A stretch of 64,000 nt of DNA from Gnetum montanum (GCA_015680685.1 MNCI01003660.1:1001751-1065750); one strand, 5' to 3'. Positions 23,498 through 35,789 are shown, counted from the stretch's first letter. The notes: generated by a model not told the origin, from the letters alone. Numbers and translations are program-made.

Positions 23498-23977
23498 TAT
23501 AACATCCTACCCCTTGTTAAAAATGGAACTATATTATAATCATGTAATTAGCCTTCGAAAGAAAGGATGCCTCGTTATGAGGAGTTACAATTATTCATGA
23601 TACCCCTCGAGAATGCGTTTGACCTATGGCATTTAAGGCTAATGTTAGAGGTAGTATCAACATGAATCTGTGAAGCCAAGATTGTCAAGTAATAAGAGCT
23701 AGGTGAAGTGGGACAAAAAGGGATGGCTCACCCCTTTGACTAGATAGCCTAACTATGGTGCCAATATTGAATTACCTCTAAGGTCCTATGTATCATAGAA
23801 AGATAACCTAGAGGGTGTTATAGTGTATCAACTAGACATCAATAAAATTTTTTACTATTTTCTTTTTTGGCTCAATTCCATGTTTATTTCTCATGGTTTT
23901 CTAAGTTATACAAGAGATTGAGTTATTTTTAAGCAATGCAACATTTTTACTTAAGGAAAAATTGTATTTCATCAATA
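23498..23977 (+). repeat. 5' LTR of the chromovirus
   Basis: It starts TATAACATCCTACCCCTTG, a decayed TGTAAGATCC, and ends near TTTCATCAATA. It shares GTAATTAGCCTTCG, AGGAGTTACAA, AATAAGAGCTAGGTGAAG, ATTACCTCTAAGG and GATAACCTAGAGGGTGTTA with the 3' LTR. The following TACTTCAAGAGCTAG (23976-23990, overlapping the end by a base or two) is a worn tRNA-iMet-type primer site (TGGTATCAGAGC). Confidence 0.85.
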
Positions 23978-24116
23978 CTTCAAGAGCTAGTGTGGAAGAG
24001 AGAATACTATTAAATTCTATTATTAATATATGGATGAGATACATTGAGATGAGAAATATGGAAATATATATGAGATACATCAAGAATAGGAATATGGAAG
24101 GAAGTGAAAGAAGGGA

Positions 24117-26222
24117 GATTAGTTGTCCAATTTGAAGACCTTGAGAAGATCAAAAATAGCCTTCAACTCGGCCTCATAATCCTCCTTGTTAGCTTCATCC
24201 TTATTGATTATCACATGGCATTTGACCAAACTGTCACATAGTTTGCTAATATATTTGATGACACTCTTTGTTTCAACCAATGTCTCATCTGCTTTTGCAA
24301 GCTCATTTTCTAACAAACTCACCTGAAGGGTTTGTTAGGCCACATCTTCCTGTCATTCTTTCTCTTTCCTCTACATACACAAGATTAAGCCTATGAATGT
24401 AAAGATAATAATCAAAATAAAAGGAAGAAAACAAAAGAGAAAATAAAATTTAGTTACGTAAAGTTTATCATTCTTAATTTGGAGGATGTGTTTGTAGTTC
24501 AACAAATAACAAGCAAGGCAAGTAACACTCTCTAGTTCTCCTAAGACTTGTTTAAGATTTCTTCTAACTTTTGGAACATCCTTAGGGATAGCATGAAAGG
24601 AGGATGTAGCACTAGCCTACACCACCTTGTAATATCTCTTGAAGTTGAAATATTTGAACTACCTAAAGTGATATAATTATTCCTTGCTATCCATTCACTA
24701 AGATTCCAAAGAAGAACAAGTTCTTGTTCAGCAGCAACCAACATCTATCCTAGAGAGAAAGGAAAACCGATGATGGTGATAGAAGGAGTTATGCTAATAG
24801 ATCCAATGAAAGAAGATGCTAGCATGGACTATGGTAATGACCCCTTTATTGGTGTTAAACATAAAGGCATAAGAGGAGATTTGGAAGGAGAGGTTCAAGT
24901 CTACTTGAAGCCAAACTTGCATAGAGAACTCTTCTCTAACTCTCGGATGAAGTACCCCCAATCCAAGGACACCTTCATGAAAAGGGCATAACATAAAAAC
25001 AAGAAAAAAGGGAAGCATTCTAAACCATATTTGTTATTTAATAATTGAATTACCTCTATTTCTTTTTCCTTTTATTTGTGCCTTAACACCACCTTTCCAC
25101 TTGGACCTTATTCTATGTGCTATTTCTAATTAAAATAACAAGCACAAAATAAATACATAATAATAATAAGATATGATTTAGGATAAACCTTGGAACTTAG
25201 TTCAATGGTTGCTACATCATCATCTCCCACATCATCACTTTCTAAAGTTATCTCTCTAGTACCTTCCTCTAGTTCGGTCTACTCCCTAGAGTGCACTATC
25301 ACACAAATGCCATGACAAGAAAAATAGATTAATAAATAAGAAATTAGGGAATAAAATTTAAAAATTGTACCTCATCTGAATCCACCAAATTGTAGACCCA
25401 AACAAGACCTTTATTACCTTTATTATAACCTTCAACCTAAGCCCTCACAACTCTTTCTTTATCAAGAAACTTAGGGTATAAACAAAGATTAAATTCATGG
25501 ATGCTATTGATAAAGGAATTAAAACATAAGATCAAGCCCATAAGCAAAGGTACACAAGTTATAGTATAAGGTGCTTCAGGATTGTTTTTAGTGGTAGTAG
25601 CTAATTTCATGAAAAGGTATAAGAAAGTGAAATAAGAGAGAGACCAATCATATACTCTACTATTTTTTGCATTATGAAGGAGAAAGATGGAGCAGGAGTT
25701 AACTGTGGGATTTGAACCCCATAAATCTTTACTCTATATAAATTAACATAAGTAGTAATCAGTCACCTTAAAAAAATCAACTTGGTAATATTTCTTCCAA
25801 ATAAGGGAAGAATCCCTAAGATAATCAAAAAATTCTCTTTGATAAAAAGATTGGAATTCAAAAAAATTTGCATTAGATATAAAAGGATTTGCCCCAGTAT
25901 GAAAACCAAAAGTAGTTCAAATGCTAGCAAGAGTAATAGTTAAATTTCCAAAAACCATTTTTGAACAAGAATTTTCCCATACATGATAACTATTACACCA
26001 ATTCCTTATGACATTATTGTAGATAGAAGTCTTAAAAATGGGAAATACTAGCAACTCAAATAGTCTAGAAGTTTTAAGGAACTCAAAATCCTCAACATCC
26101 AGCAAGCTACAAACCTAATCAATTGCTATCATGACATTATTCTGATGCAAAAAAATAGAAGGGGTATGAGAGGATTATCTAAGAGTAGGAGAGTATTGGC
26201 TAGGATGCTTTGGAGGATCCAT
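24117..26222 (-). pseudogene. Accessory gene G2, intron-bearing, antisense to the chromovirus
   Basis: Minus-strand coding blocks run from ATG 26222 (MDPPKHPSQYSP) through LLDVEDFEFLKTSRLFELLV, FHTGANPFISNANFFEF, FLYLFMKLATTTKN and HEFNLCLYPKFLDKERVV to an acidic exon (ITLESDDVGDDD). A basic exon follows (IAHRIRSKWKGG), then AAEQELVLLWNLSEW, and a final coiled-coil block (VSLLENELAKADETL, NKEDYEAELKAI) ending at a stop near 24119. Blocks are separated by AT-rich stretches with GT...AG ends, for example SDE|GTACAA and TTTTAATTAG before IAHR. At least three introns are likely, although not every phase closes. Stops are mostly Gln-to-stop. Family not recognised. The basic block IAHR next to an exon end also occurs in the gene at 51.6-55.1 kb. 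Confidence 0.55.
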
Positions 26223-26947
26223 CTCATATGTTATGTTGGGAAATCTCTCTATAATTTTTACAGAAAAGGGTTGAATTAGGAAAAAATACTTTCTTCTTTC
26301 ATCAATTTATAAAAGATCTAAAAACCTTAACAATAGTAGAAGATGGAGTACATTAGAGAAAAGTGAAGTTATAATTTCATTACCATACAACTAATTATTA
26401 ATTAATTTTAAGTCAATGTTTACATTTCTTTATTTTTTGAGTAATAGGTGGAGTAAATTGACATTATCTCAAGCTAAACATAGTACCCTCTAAGACAATT
26501 CTAATAGTGCTAATTTCATTGAAATATGACTTATAGTTTGGAAGTTATGACATTTTTAATATGTGTGCAATTTATCAAAATAATAATAATAATAATAATT
26601 TGAAGGGTTGTATGTTCAAAAATCAACCCAAGAAATTAAATTAAATAATATTTATTAAAAAAATTTGGACATTGGTATCAACTCTAAGGGTTAGGGCCTA
26701 TAGTGCTATAGCTGTTATGGTGTTGGTGAGCTACATTATGGCATTGCTAGGGCATAAGTTATAGCCATGATGTGTCATGGCCAACTTGGTCATCATGCTA
26801 GATAGCCATGCACTTCATAATAGGGCTACAAGGCCTATCTAGGTAGCATTGCAACTAGCCTAACAATGCTCCATCATGTCATCCACTATTGCAGACAACT
26901 TAGCCATGGTCCATTCGCTATTGCCTCTATCAGTTGCTATCAACGCT

Positions 26948-27440
26948 ATGATTTATCACCTCATCTATCATCATTGGCACTGCAATTCATTGTCTCCTCT
27001 ATTGCTAGTAGCACTGTGATTCATTGCCTTCCCTATTACCATCTATGCTATGATTTTTTGTCTCTCCTATTGCCCCTAGCACCATGATTTCTTGTCTTCT
27101 CTATCACCGCCAGCATCATGATTCGTCACCTCCCCTACCACCATTGACATCATGATTCTTTGCCTACTCATCGCTAGCATCATGATTTGTCACCTCCCTT
27201 ACCACTATTTACATTGTGATTCATTGCTTTTCTTGTCACCACCAGTGTTATGATTTGTCACCTCCCCTACCATCATTGAAATTTCAATTCATTGTCTTTC
27301 TTGTTCCCATCAGTGTTAGATTTCTCACCTCCCCTTTCATCATCAATAGCATGATTCCTCCCCTACCCTACCACCACCAGCACCATGATTTATTGTCTCC
27401 CTTGTTACCACTAGCACTATAATTCATTACCTCCCCTCCC
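26948..27440. repeat. 34-bp minisatellite, about 14.5 copies
   Basis: Units start with ATGATT/GTGATT and contain CACCTCCCCTACCACCA or a TTGTCT..CTTG variant; units begin at 26948, 26982, 27016 and so on. Most are exactly 34 bp, with one of 30 and one of 33. Two unit types tend to alternate, suggesting a 68-bp higher-order unit. A period not divisible by three argues against coding. Confidence 0.9.
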
Positions 27441-28636
27441 TTGTGATTCTTTCTAGGAGCAAAGTGTGCAAGCCATAGTGATTAAAGAACAAGTCATGCA
27501 AGCCTAGTAGTAGGCCATAGTATCCTAGCAATAAGCTTCATGGGCCATACAAGCCATAGAGGGCTACTAATAACTACAAAGGATCACAAAATAATTATGT
27601 AGAACTAGCTTATCCAAGGCAGTAACTACCACGACATCTAGTGTTATTGCCATCCTCCCTCACATCATCGTCATCCTCTTGTGTAACTGTTGCTTCCCTA
27701 CTCACTTACCACTACATGCACCACTATTTCCACCTACCTCTATTATCTCATGTACCACTTTCTTGTCACCTCTCATGCCTTTGCCTTGCTATATCACACC
27801 CACTTAAACCCTCATGAATCACATAAGTCCTCAAGCACTATTTTTGTTGTCTAGATCCACCATGTTATTGCTATTCCTTGCATAGTTGCCTGCCAACCCT
27901 TAGAAAAGATGCCTTTTCCAACACACCATACATACCACTAGTGCTAGGAAAATCTACCTCCATTGGTAACCATAGACATCATTGACATCGAAGAAAATTG
28001 CCTCTTGGCAATGGAAAATTTTTTTCAACATTTTACAAAGAAATTTAAAATATATGTCCGTTGACAAGAAAATTTCACAAGATATTAAAATCAAAGTGAC
28101 AAACTTTATTTATAAGAATGTGAAGAAAAATTATCAAAATAAGAATTTGATGGGTTGAAAGTAATTAGAATAAGAATTTCACAATTAAGTGTGGTTTCCC
28201 TCTAGTAGTGCTAGGATGGATGACCTCTTGAGAAGTCTTGAAAAATGTGAAACTATTTTAAAACTTAAAACACCCATAAATTGTGATTCCAAAGTCCATT
28301 TTCAAGGAAATAAAAATTGTTTCCAATAGATTTCAGACACCATGGAATGGTTAGATTTAGCTTAGAAAAAATGAAAAATTGATTTTTCAAGTCCTTATAT
28401 AGGGTTCTGAAACATGAAAAAGCCTTAAAAAATTGAATATTTACTTGAAAAATTAAAATTTTTGGTAGTCAGTTAGGAGTTCAAGTAGAGAAAATTCATT
28501 CAAAGAAATTTAACCTCCTTTGGAACCAATTAACTATCACAAGACCCATAAAAAGTGTTGCAGAGACTAAGGAATCACCAACTTACCTAGTTTCTCCAAC
28601 CTACTAATGTCTAGAGCTCAGAGAATACATTGAAGA
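27441..28636. other. Unassigned sequence before chromovirus gag
   Basis: Pyrimidine-rich remnants of the minisatellite type continue weakly to about 27800. The remainder is AT-rich without coding signal and may include the original gag leader. Confidence 0.4.
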
Positions 28637-29670
28637 ATGATGGAATCCCAAGTCAATGATCGAATGGATGCCCTTGAATAATAGATAAATGAAATCAAAG
28701 GTGTTCAAGAGGAAATATATTATTAAAACTAAGGGTTTGAGAGAGATATGCAAAACATGTCTAAAGAAATTAGAAAATTGTCCCAAAGTTTAAAAGGGAA
28801 ATGGTCAAAAGTGCAAGGAAAGATGGATTCCTTTATAGATTTCATTAAAAAGTTAACTAATCATTTGACCCAACCTTCCAACCCAAACCATTATCCATGT
28901 AGGGATCAACACCAAGATCAACTTCCCCATAGGGATCAATATAGAAATGAGTCCCTACTTGTTCAATTCTAGGGGGTTGATATCCCATCACAAGGCTAAA
29001 GAGTGGAACCTGAGGATGAGGGTTATTGAAAATGAAAAAATGCAACAAGAGAATCACTAATCCAAGTTCATAATAAAAAGGTAAATTTGGATCACTATGA
29101 TGGAGCCCCTAAATCTAGTGCCAAGGTGAATGATTAGCTTGATACCATGAAGAATTACTTCAATATGCTAGACTTATTAAGCTAAGAACATTTGAAGGTA
29201 GTCTCCCTATATCTTAGAGGGCTTGCCATAATATGATGGAATGCTCTATGATCACAGGATCTAATCATAAATTGGCTCAATTTTGTTGAGAATTTAAGCA
29301 AAAAACTGTACCAGATTCCTTTCTCAAGGAGCATAAGATGTGATTTGATTCTTTTAGATTAGATAGATGATCCTTGGAAGATTAGTACAAGGAATTCTAT
29401 GACTTCTCTTGGTATGTAAGCCACCAAGATGAAGGAGAATTAGCTTCAAAGTTTATTGATGGGCTACATGCATAACTATGTCCCTAGACACATGCACATA
29501 ATCCTCAAACTATTGATGAAGGCTATAGAATTTCTAAGGATTATGAAGAATCAAATCAAGTATGAACTATCCTTTGATAAGAAATGATAGAAGAACCACC
29601 CATCAAGAGAACTTGAACTATATGTTTTGTTTGCAGTGAAGATCATTTAAAGTAGGATTACTCAAAGTTT
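28637..29670 (+). pseudogene. Chromovirus gag
   Basis: It starts at ATG 28637 (MMESQVNDRMDALE). The coiled N-terminus includes MQNMSKEIRKLSQSLKGK. The Gag core follows (LDTMKNYFNMLDLL, VVSLYLRGLA) and then, after a frameshift, EFKQK..PDSFLKEHK, YKEFYDFSWYVSHQDEGELA and SKFIDGLHA. A zinc knuckle lies at 29623-29661, CFVCSEDHLK.DY, with the usual CX2CX4HX4C spacing but Tyr in place of the last Cys (TGC to TAC). Several stops fit Gln or Trp codons. Gag forms the particle and binds RNA; this copy is inactive. Confidence 0.82.
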
Positions 29671-29689
29671 TCCAGCTGCAGTAAAGAAA

Positions 29690-30050
29690 ATATCAACATC
29701 AGTAAAGTTAGGTTTGAGAAAATTTCAATTTGCTTTATTTATTTTTGAAGGATCAATTAAAGAACAAAAGATTAAATTTTTAATTGATAGTGAAGCAACT
29801 AATAATTTTATTTCACCAACTTTAATTAAGTCATTAAATATAATCTTACCTTCCAAGAAAGTTATTAGAATAGAACTTGTAGATTGAATGACTATAAGCA
29901 AGCATACTAGGTACAGAGAAATTACCTTTACCTTGTAAGACATTTCTTTCACTAATGAATTGTTTGAATTTAAGTTAGGAGATATTGATGCAATCTTAGA
30001 AATGTCTTTTACAAAAGTTTGATAGTACCACCCACTTTGAAACTCATGTT
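29690..30050 (+). pseudogene. Chromovirus protease
   Basis: Retropepsin block FLIDSEATNNFIS (active site 29786-29800), where DSGAT is usual: Gly has become Glu. It follows the zinc knuckle directly and precedes RT, the normal order. The frame breaks after about 100 codons. Confidence 0.75.
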
Positions 30051-30249
30051 TTGAAAGTACAAACCACTTATCGAGTCAAGGTTCTAAGTGGGATAGGAAA
30101 AACAATGAAAATTTACATGGTAACTATTAAGAATGCCAAGACACAAGTCAAGAAGGATGCTACTAGGTCAATGGCAAAGGTAACTCAACCTTAGACATCC
30201 TCTGGTATTGAAATTCCAAAATAACTTGAAGAATATAAAGATTTAGTAT

Positions 30250-31150
30250 TTAGTGAAACTAGGAAACTACTTTCAAAAAAAAAAAACTATGGAACATGTC
30301 ATTAATATTTTTACTAGTACAAAGCTAGTTTCAAAAGCCCCTTATAGATTTTCCACCTCAAAATTAGGAGAATTAAAAGTAAAATTAGGCCAACTATTAG
30401 AAGAAGAAAAGCTTCAACCTAGTATCTCACCTTGGGGTACACCAATCTTTATGTTAAAAAGAAAGATGTACATTAAGCTTATGCATTGATTACAGGGTGT
30501 TGAATAAAGTAAGAATTAAAAACACATATCCCTTACTTGGGATTGATGACTTATTCAATCAACTTACTAGAGGATGCTATTTCTCTAAGATCAATTTAAA
30601 ATCAAGTTATCACCAAATAAGGATTAAGAAAAAAGATATTGAGAAAGCTACATTTAGAACTAGGTACAAATTGTATGAATTTGTAGTAATGCCATTTGGA
30701 TTAACCAATGCACCTACAATAGTTATGGCATTAATGAATAATATTTTTCAAGGATACCATGATCAATTTGTTATTATATTTATGGATGATATACTTATTT
30801 ACTCTAAGTCAAGAGAAGAACATGTTAAACATTTAAAAACTATAATGGGAATCCTCAAGAAACATCAATTAAAGGAAAAATTAACCCAATGAAAACTCTT
30901 CAAAGAAGAAGTATCATACTTGGATCATATTATTTCTAAGTAAGAAATAAAAGTAGATCGAGCTAAAGTTAGTGTAGTTTAAGATTGGCTAAAACTTAAA
31001 GATGGTATGGCAGTTCGTAGTTTCTTAGGCTTAATCGATTTTTACTAAAGTTTTATTAAAGGCTATTCTACCTTGGTAGCCCCCTTGATTGAAATTTTGC
31101 AAGAAAAATGTGTGTTTAAATTTGAGAAAAAATCTGCTAGGTTTTATTGT
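30250..31150 (+). pseudogene. Chromovirus reverse transcriptase
   Basis: Blocks in order are HVINIFTSTKLVSKAPYR, SPWGTPIFMLKRK, LNKVRIKNTYPLLGIDDLFN, LKSSYHQIRIKKKDIEKATF, FVVMPFGLTNAPT, then the catalytic FMDDILIYS (FMDD at 30779-30790). SYLDHIIS, FLGLIDFY and FIKGYSTLVAPLIE follow. A frameshift lies just before 30490, with few stops in the core. The enzyme copies element RNA into DNA. The usual RNase H domain should follow but is missing: the frame jumps near 31140 straight into integrase. Confidence 0.9.
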
Positions 31151-31154
31151 GGCA

Positions 31155-32010
31155 TTACCATTAATTAAAAAAAGGAATGACTAAGTCTTAGTTATAGTTG
31201 ATGTTCTATCAAAAACAGCTCATTTCATAACTTCAAAATCTATGAAAACAACTTAAAAGGAAACCCAAAAATTTGTACAAGAAGTATTTCAATTGCATGT
31301 ATGCCAGAAATAAATCACTTCTTATAAAAATGCTAAGTTCATTTTGGAATTCTGGCAAAACTTCTTCAAAGAACTTGGGACCCAATTAAAATTCAGCATA
31401 GTCTATCACCCAGAGATAAATGGTTAAACAGAACATGTCAACTAAATACTAGAAGACATTGTATGAAGTTACATTAGAAGTATACCAAAGACATGGGAGA
31501 ATTACTTGCATCTAGCTAAATTTTCCTACAATATTAATTATCAAGGATTTATACATCAGACACATTTCAAAATTGTATATGGACAAAATTTTCATACACC
31601 ACTAACTTGGGTAGATCCAAATTTAAGAATATGATGGAAGGAAGAAGAAATGCAAATAATGGAAATTATTATTATAATAGTTAAACAAAATCTCTAAGTT
31701 TCCCAAGACAAGTATAAGGGATATGTGGACCAACATCAACTTAAGAAGGAATTTCAAATTGAAGGTCAAGTGCTACTAAGAGTTAAATCCACTAGGAGTT
31801 CCCTTAAGTTAGGAAAATATACTAAGCTCCAAGATATTATGGACCCTTTGAAATATCAAAAATAATTGGCGAAGTAGCATATTGATTAAATCTTCTAGCA
31901 ACTTTAAGAATTCATCTAGTTTTCCATGTGAGTCTACTAAATAAGTTCCATGAAAATGATGTGCCTTATGTGTTAGATTGGAATACTTTACCCCCAAGAT
32001 CCAGTGGCAG
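31155..32010 (+). pseudogene. Chromovirus integrase (N-terminally deleted)
   Basis: It begins at GFIVALPLIKKRND, then VLVIVDVLSKTAHFITS (first catalytic Asp kept), YKNAKFILEFWQNFF (second catalytic Asp lost; the family has DRDAKF), and YHPEINGLTEHVN (third acidic residue Glu kept). The C-terminal part reads RYYGPFEISKIIGEVAY and LVFHVSLLNKF. The HHCC zinc-binding region is absent because of the deletion that removed RNase H. Several stops and frame changes. Confidence 0.85.
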
Positions 32011-32020
32011 ATTTGAGGTC

Positions 32021-32165
32021 AAACCAATTGTGATCAAGGATTAGAAAACCAAGAAGCTTCGCAATAAAACCATCAGTGGAGTACTCGTCTAATGGTTAAA
32101 TTTTGATCAACAAACTTGGGAAAATAGGGAGTTTATTCTCAACACTTATCCTCAACTTTTTTATC
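32021..32165 (+). pseudogene. Chromodomain at the integrase C-terminus
   Basis: The frame KPIVIKD.KTKKLRNKTI then SGVLV.WLNFDQQTWENREF and LNTYPQLF matches the chromodomain that ends chromovirus integrases (L.VQW......TWE). Two stops replace Gln codons (CAG to TAG, CAA to TAA). In the family this domain directs integration to particular chromatin. Confidence 0.85.
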
Positions 32166-32364
32166 ATCATGATATTAAATAATGAATTATATTTATTATT
32201 ATGTGATAAATTATATTTAGTAAATTATCATTTTCTTTATGTACAGATGATAATAAGGATAATAATGAAGTGGAGAATGAGAAGCAAAATGAGAAAGTAG
32301 TTACTAAGTAGTTGGACATAGAGGAAGCACTTGAGGATGAGCTGGATGCTTAGAGGGGATAGAT

Positions 32365-32844
32365 TGTAAGATCCTATCCCTTGTTAGAGGAAGAATTTGT
32401 ACTATAACAATGTAATTAGCCTTCAGAAGAATGGTTGCCTTATCATGAGGAGTTACAACTATTCACGATACCCCTCAGGAATGGGTTTAACCTATGGAAT
32501 CTAAGGCTTGGCTAAGAGGTCATATCAACATGGAGCTGCAAAGCCAAGATTAGAAAGTAATAAGAGCTAGGTGAAGCGAGACAAGAAGGGATGATCACCA
32601 CTTTGGTTGGATAGCCTAATTGTGGTGGTACTATTGGATTACCTCTAAGGTATTATGTGTCATAGGAAGATAACCTAGAGGGTGTTACAATGTACCAACC
32701 AAACATCAATAAAAATTTCCATTGTTTTATTTTTCTACTTAATTCCATGTCCATTTCTCATTATTTTCTAATTTATATGAGCAATTGAGTTATTTCCATG
32801 CAATGCAACATTTTAACACAAGGAACAATCATATTTCATCGACA
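32365..32844 (+). repeat. 3' LTR of the chromovirus
   Basis: It starts TGTAAGATCCTATCCC after a purine tract TAGAGGGGATAGAT (32351-32364) and ends near TTTCATCGACA. It aligns along its length with 23498-23977. Confidence 0.87.
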
Positions 32845-33679
32845 TCTAGGAATGTGATTTCACATATCCAATAGATCTATGGATCTTTGGACATAATAAA
32901 GCTTTACTTAATTTCAATATTCTTATTAGATGAGTAAAATTTTCCTTATAGGTTATCTAATTTGGCTAATCAACACTTCCTCTACCTTATTTTGATTCTT
33001 CATTTTCATTTTATCATTCTTATCACTAACAATAACTTCTTCTACTTTAAATTATTTTTTCCTATCCTTGACTTCAACACATTTTTTCCTATCCTTAAAT
33101 GTTCTTCACAATGACAAAGTTAGAAGAATGATGAATATTATGATATTTGATATAAGTATTATTGTTTACTTATAATATCAATTCATTTTATAGTTAATAA
33201 GATTTATTTTAATAAGAAAATATCTATGAGAGTAAAATAATTTGGGAATAGATTCCATATGTTTAATGAAGCTAAGAAGACTAACCATCTTTTAGTAAAC
33301 ATTTTGAAAAATTAGCAAGATATTAAATAACTTAGAAAAACATAGAGATTTATAATATTCTTCAAATTGAACATCAAAATTTGAAGGCCAATTATAAATA
33401 ATCAATACTATATAAATAACCCTATATCTAAGACATGTTACAAAATTGAAACATTGCCTAACTCAATATGCAAAAATAAAATAAAAAAGAAAAAAGAAAA
33501 ATAAGAGTAATACTTGACATAAATGACTTGAATGTCATATTTTTGCATCACATCATTTAACTATGAAGTGAAGCTTTAATGATGAGGTAGGTAATTCAAA
33601 ATTGAAATAAAGATGTATTTTGATATAAGATTAACTACTAGTAACTCATATACCTCATTAGGAAGAAGAAAATTGGGTA
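32845..33679. other. Unassigned AT-rich sequence
   Basis: No coding motif, repeat or LTR end recognised. Confidence 0.4.
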
Positions 33680-34790
33680 TCTTAGTTGTATTAATATCAC
33701 TAGAAGAAGACATTTCAATTTTTTACCAGTAGATAAAAAGATTACATTTTTAGAATTAAAGAAAATTTTGAAGTCAATAGAAATAAAATTTTTGACATCA
33801 ATTGAAGAAATTAGAGGTAATTTAGAATCCCCTATAGGGAAATTCTAGAGAGATCTATACAAGATAGACTATTAAAAGATACCTTCAAGAAGATCCCTAT
33901 GCTAATGAAAACTTCAAGTCATAGGTTTGAGCCTAGTGACAATGCTAAGTTATAGATTTTAAAAATTTTATAAAAGAAAGATTACTTTATTCAATAGATC
34001 CAAGAGGGTCTCAGAGACATAAGTAAAAATTCAAATTTGATTTCAACAAGTATTATGTTTCACATATAGATCAAGTTGTCAAAGAACTACTTGGCACTAT
34101 TGATAGTAGTGATATTTTTCCAATCTTGGTTATTCATATCTAGAGCATTAAATATCCATATATTTCCATGCATATGCAAGGAACCTTGATGCTATTATTT
34201 GCATCTTATTCAGTAATCTTTAACTTAATTTTACTATGTAGCACAACATTGAAAAATGTCTAATGTCTTTGGTGAACCTCATAATTGTTTTTAATTTTCA
34301 ATTAAAATGGTTTAAATTCTTATTTTTCTTTACTATATGGACTTATCAAGGTACACCTATTTCCATGATGGTACATGGTAAGTACAAATAATCTTTTCAA
34401 AACTATGTTTTCATAGGAGATAGCAATCATGGTAGGAATCAACAAGATATTGATTATCATAGAAATTTTGATATACTTCAATGTGTAAGAATCCAAGATA
34501 GAGGATATTGATATCTACCGTATGGATTAGTGGAAATAAACCTTAATCCTATTAATATTTACAAAAGGTGTAGTAAAGATTAATATCATTAAAATTGTGG
34601 TATTTCTAAGCCTTTTGTAGAATAAGATATTGATCCTAATCACAAGACTTGCGTTAATTAATAAGCATTTCCTTCTATTGATTATTTTCTTACATTCTTT
34701 CACTGTATAATTGGGGAAGTTAATTAAATGGAGGACCATAGGTTACATGGGGTTAATTTCTAGGATTATGGTGAAGAATGCTCAATATGA
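33680..34790 (+). pseudogene. Unassigned multi-block coding remnant G3
   Basis: Two stretches read as protein with stops only of substitution type. The first, 33960-34230, includes KFDFNKYYVSHIDQVVKELL, IDSSDIFPILVIHI and YPYISMHMQGTL. The second, about 34420-34790, includes NHGRNQQDIDYHRNFDILQC, YLPYGLVEINLNPINIYKRC and HKTCVN..AFPSIDYF. They are separated by an AT-rich gap with GT and AG at its ends. The second runs about 115 codons with no frameshift. I do not recognise the family; it may be another accessory gene of a transposable element. Confidence 0.35.
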
Positions 34791-35789
34791 ATTCACTCTT
34801 AGGTAAGAAAAACAACTATCATGTTATTCAAGAATCTCTAATACCAAACAATATAATTTAATAGAACAATTCCAATTCACTCTAGTTTCTATATCTCTTT
34901 TGTAAAACATCTTCTATCTATCTTTCTTCTTATCCTTCTCTCTATTTCCTTTTTCTTATTTTGGTGAATGCTTTACAATGGCAATTTGATTTTGCGCTGA
35001 AATGGCTTTAGTTGATGGATAGAATAACATATGACTAATGGTTGTGACTTGGGTGTGAGCCATACAAGGTCACATCTTAAGCCTAAAGAAGAATTTTGAA
35101 GCCAATTAATCATTGCAAATGACTGTGACCAACAATCCCTATGAGCTTTTTCCAATAATTAAATCATTAAACCCTAATGATTTAATAACATATATTCTTG
35201 GAGGGCTTGCATGGGCTACAAGTTGCATGCCTTCATAGCTCTATTATTGCCTTTAACTATGGTAGGGGTGCAAGTATTAAGAACTCACACTGATAAATTC
35301 CCAATTTCTATTCAAAAATAAATTGTGACTAGCTAGAATCTATAGCTGATGGAATTTTATAAATTGTGAGCTAATTCAGGTTGCATGAGCTCGTAGTTCA
35401 TCACCAAATTCAAATTCAACTTTCATATGCTACCCATCTTTGCTTTCAACTAAATTTACCTATTTCATTTCTATTCCTCTTCCAAACTTTACTTTCAGCT
35501 ATTGTAGGATGGACGCTCTTCCTTTTGGAGCTCAAGGATCATCCTCATGATCTAAGGGCTAGCTCCTATCCTTGTGACTATGAGTTGTGAGCTACTACAT
35601 ATTACATGAGGTCATAGCAAGATGTCCCTAACTAGAACAAATGATGAAACCAAGTAAAAAGAGTCATTAATTCACATCCTAACATATCTCCCAACTAGCT
35701 CTTTATCATCTTGCTAAAATAGAATGAAGGAATATGCATGAATGAATAAATAAGGCATAGCATATGATCAACACATATATCAGATTGTC

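Larger units (their letters stand above)
23498..32844 (+). mobile_element. Ty3/gypsy chromovirus, degenerate, with internal insertion
   Basis: Two direct LTRs of about 480 bp (23498-23977, 32365-32844) enclose gag, protease, RT, integrase and a C-terminal chromodomain in order on the plus strand, all in the last 3.7 kb. The 4.6 kb between the primer-site remnant and gag (24.0-28.6 kb) is foreign: it holds an antisense accessory gene and a minisatellite. RNase H and the integrase zinc-binding region are deleted. Subtracting the insertion and adding the deletion gives a normal chromovirus size. No clear target duplication remains (GATCC against TCTAG). Confidence 0.85.

Noticed and set aside
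24000-24100. Short GAGATACAT repeats as a possible transposon end
   Set aside because: Only two imperfect copies and no inverted partner found at the other border of the insertion.
26866-27422. Plus-strand frames rich in Ser/Leu/Pro
   Set aside because: Produced by the 34-bp repeat, whose period is not a multiple of three.
26948-27440. CRISPR-like array
   Set aside because: Units are directly tandem with no unique spacers, and this is plant nuclear DNA; it is a minisatellite.
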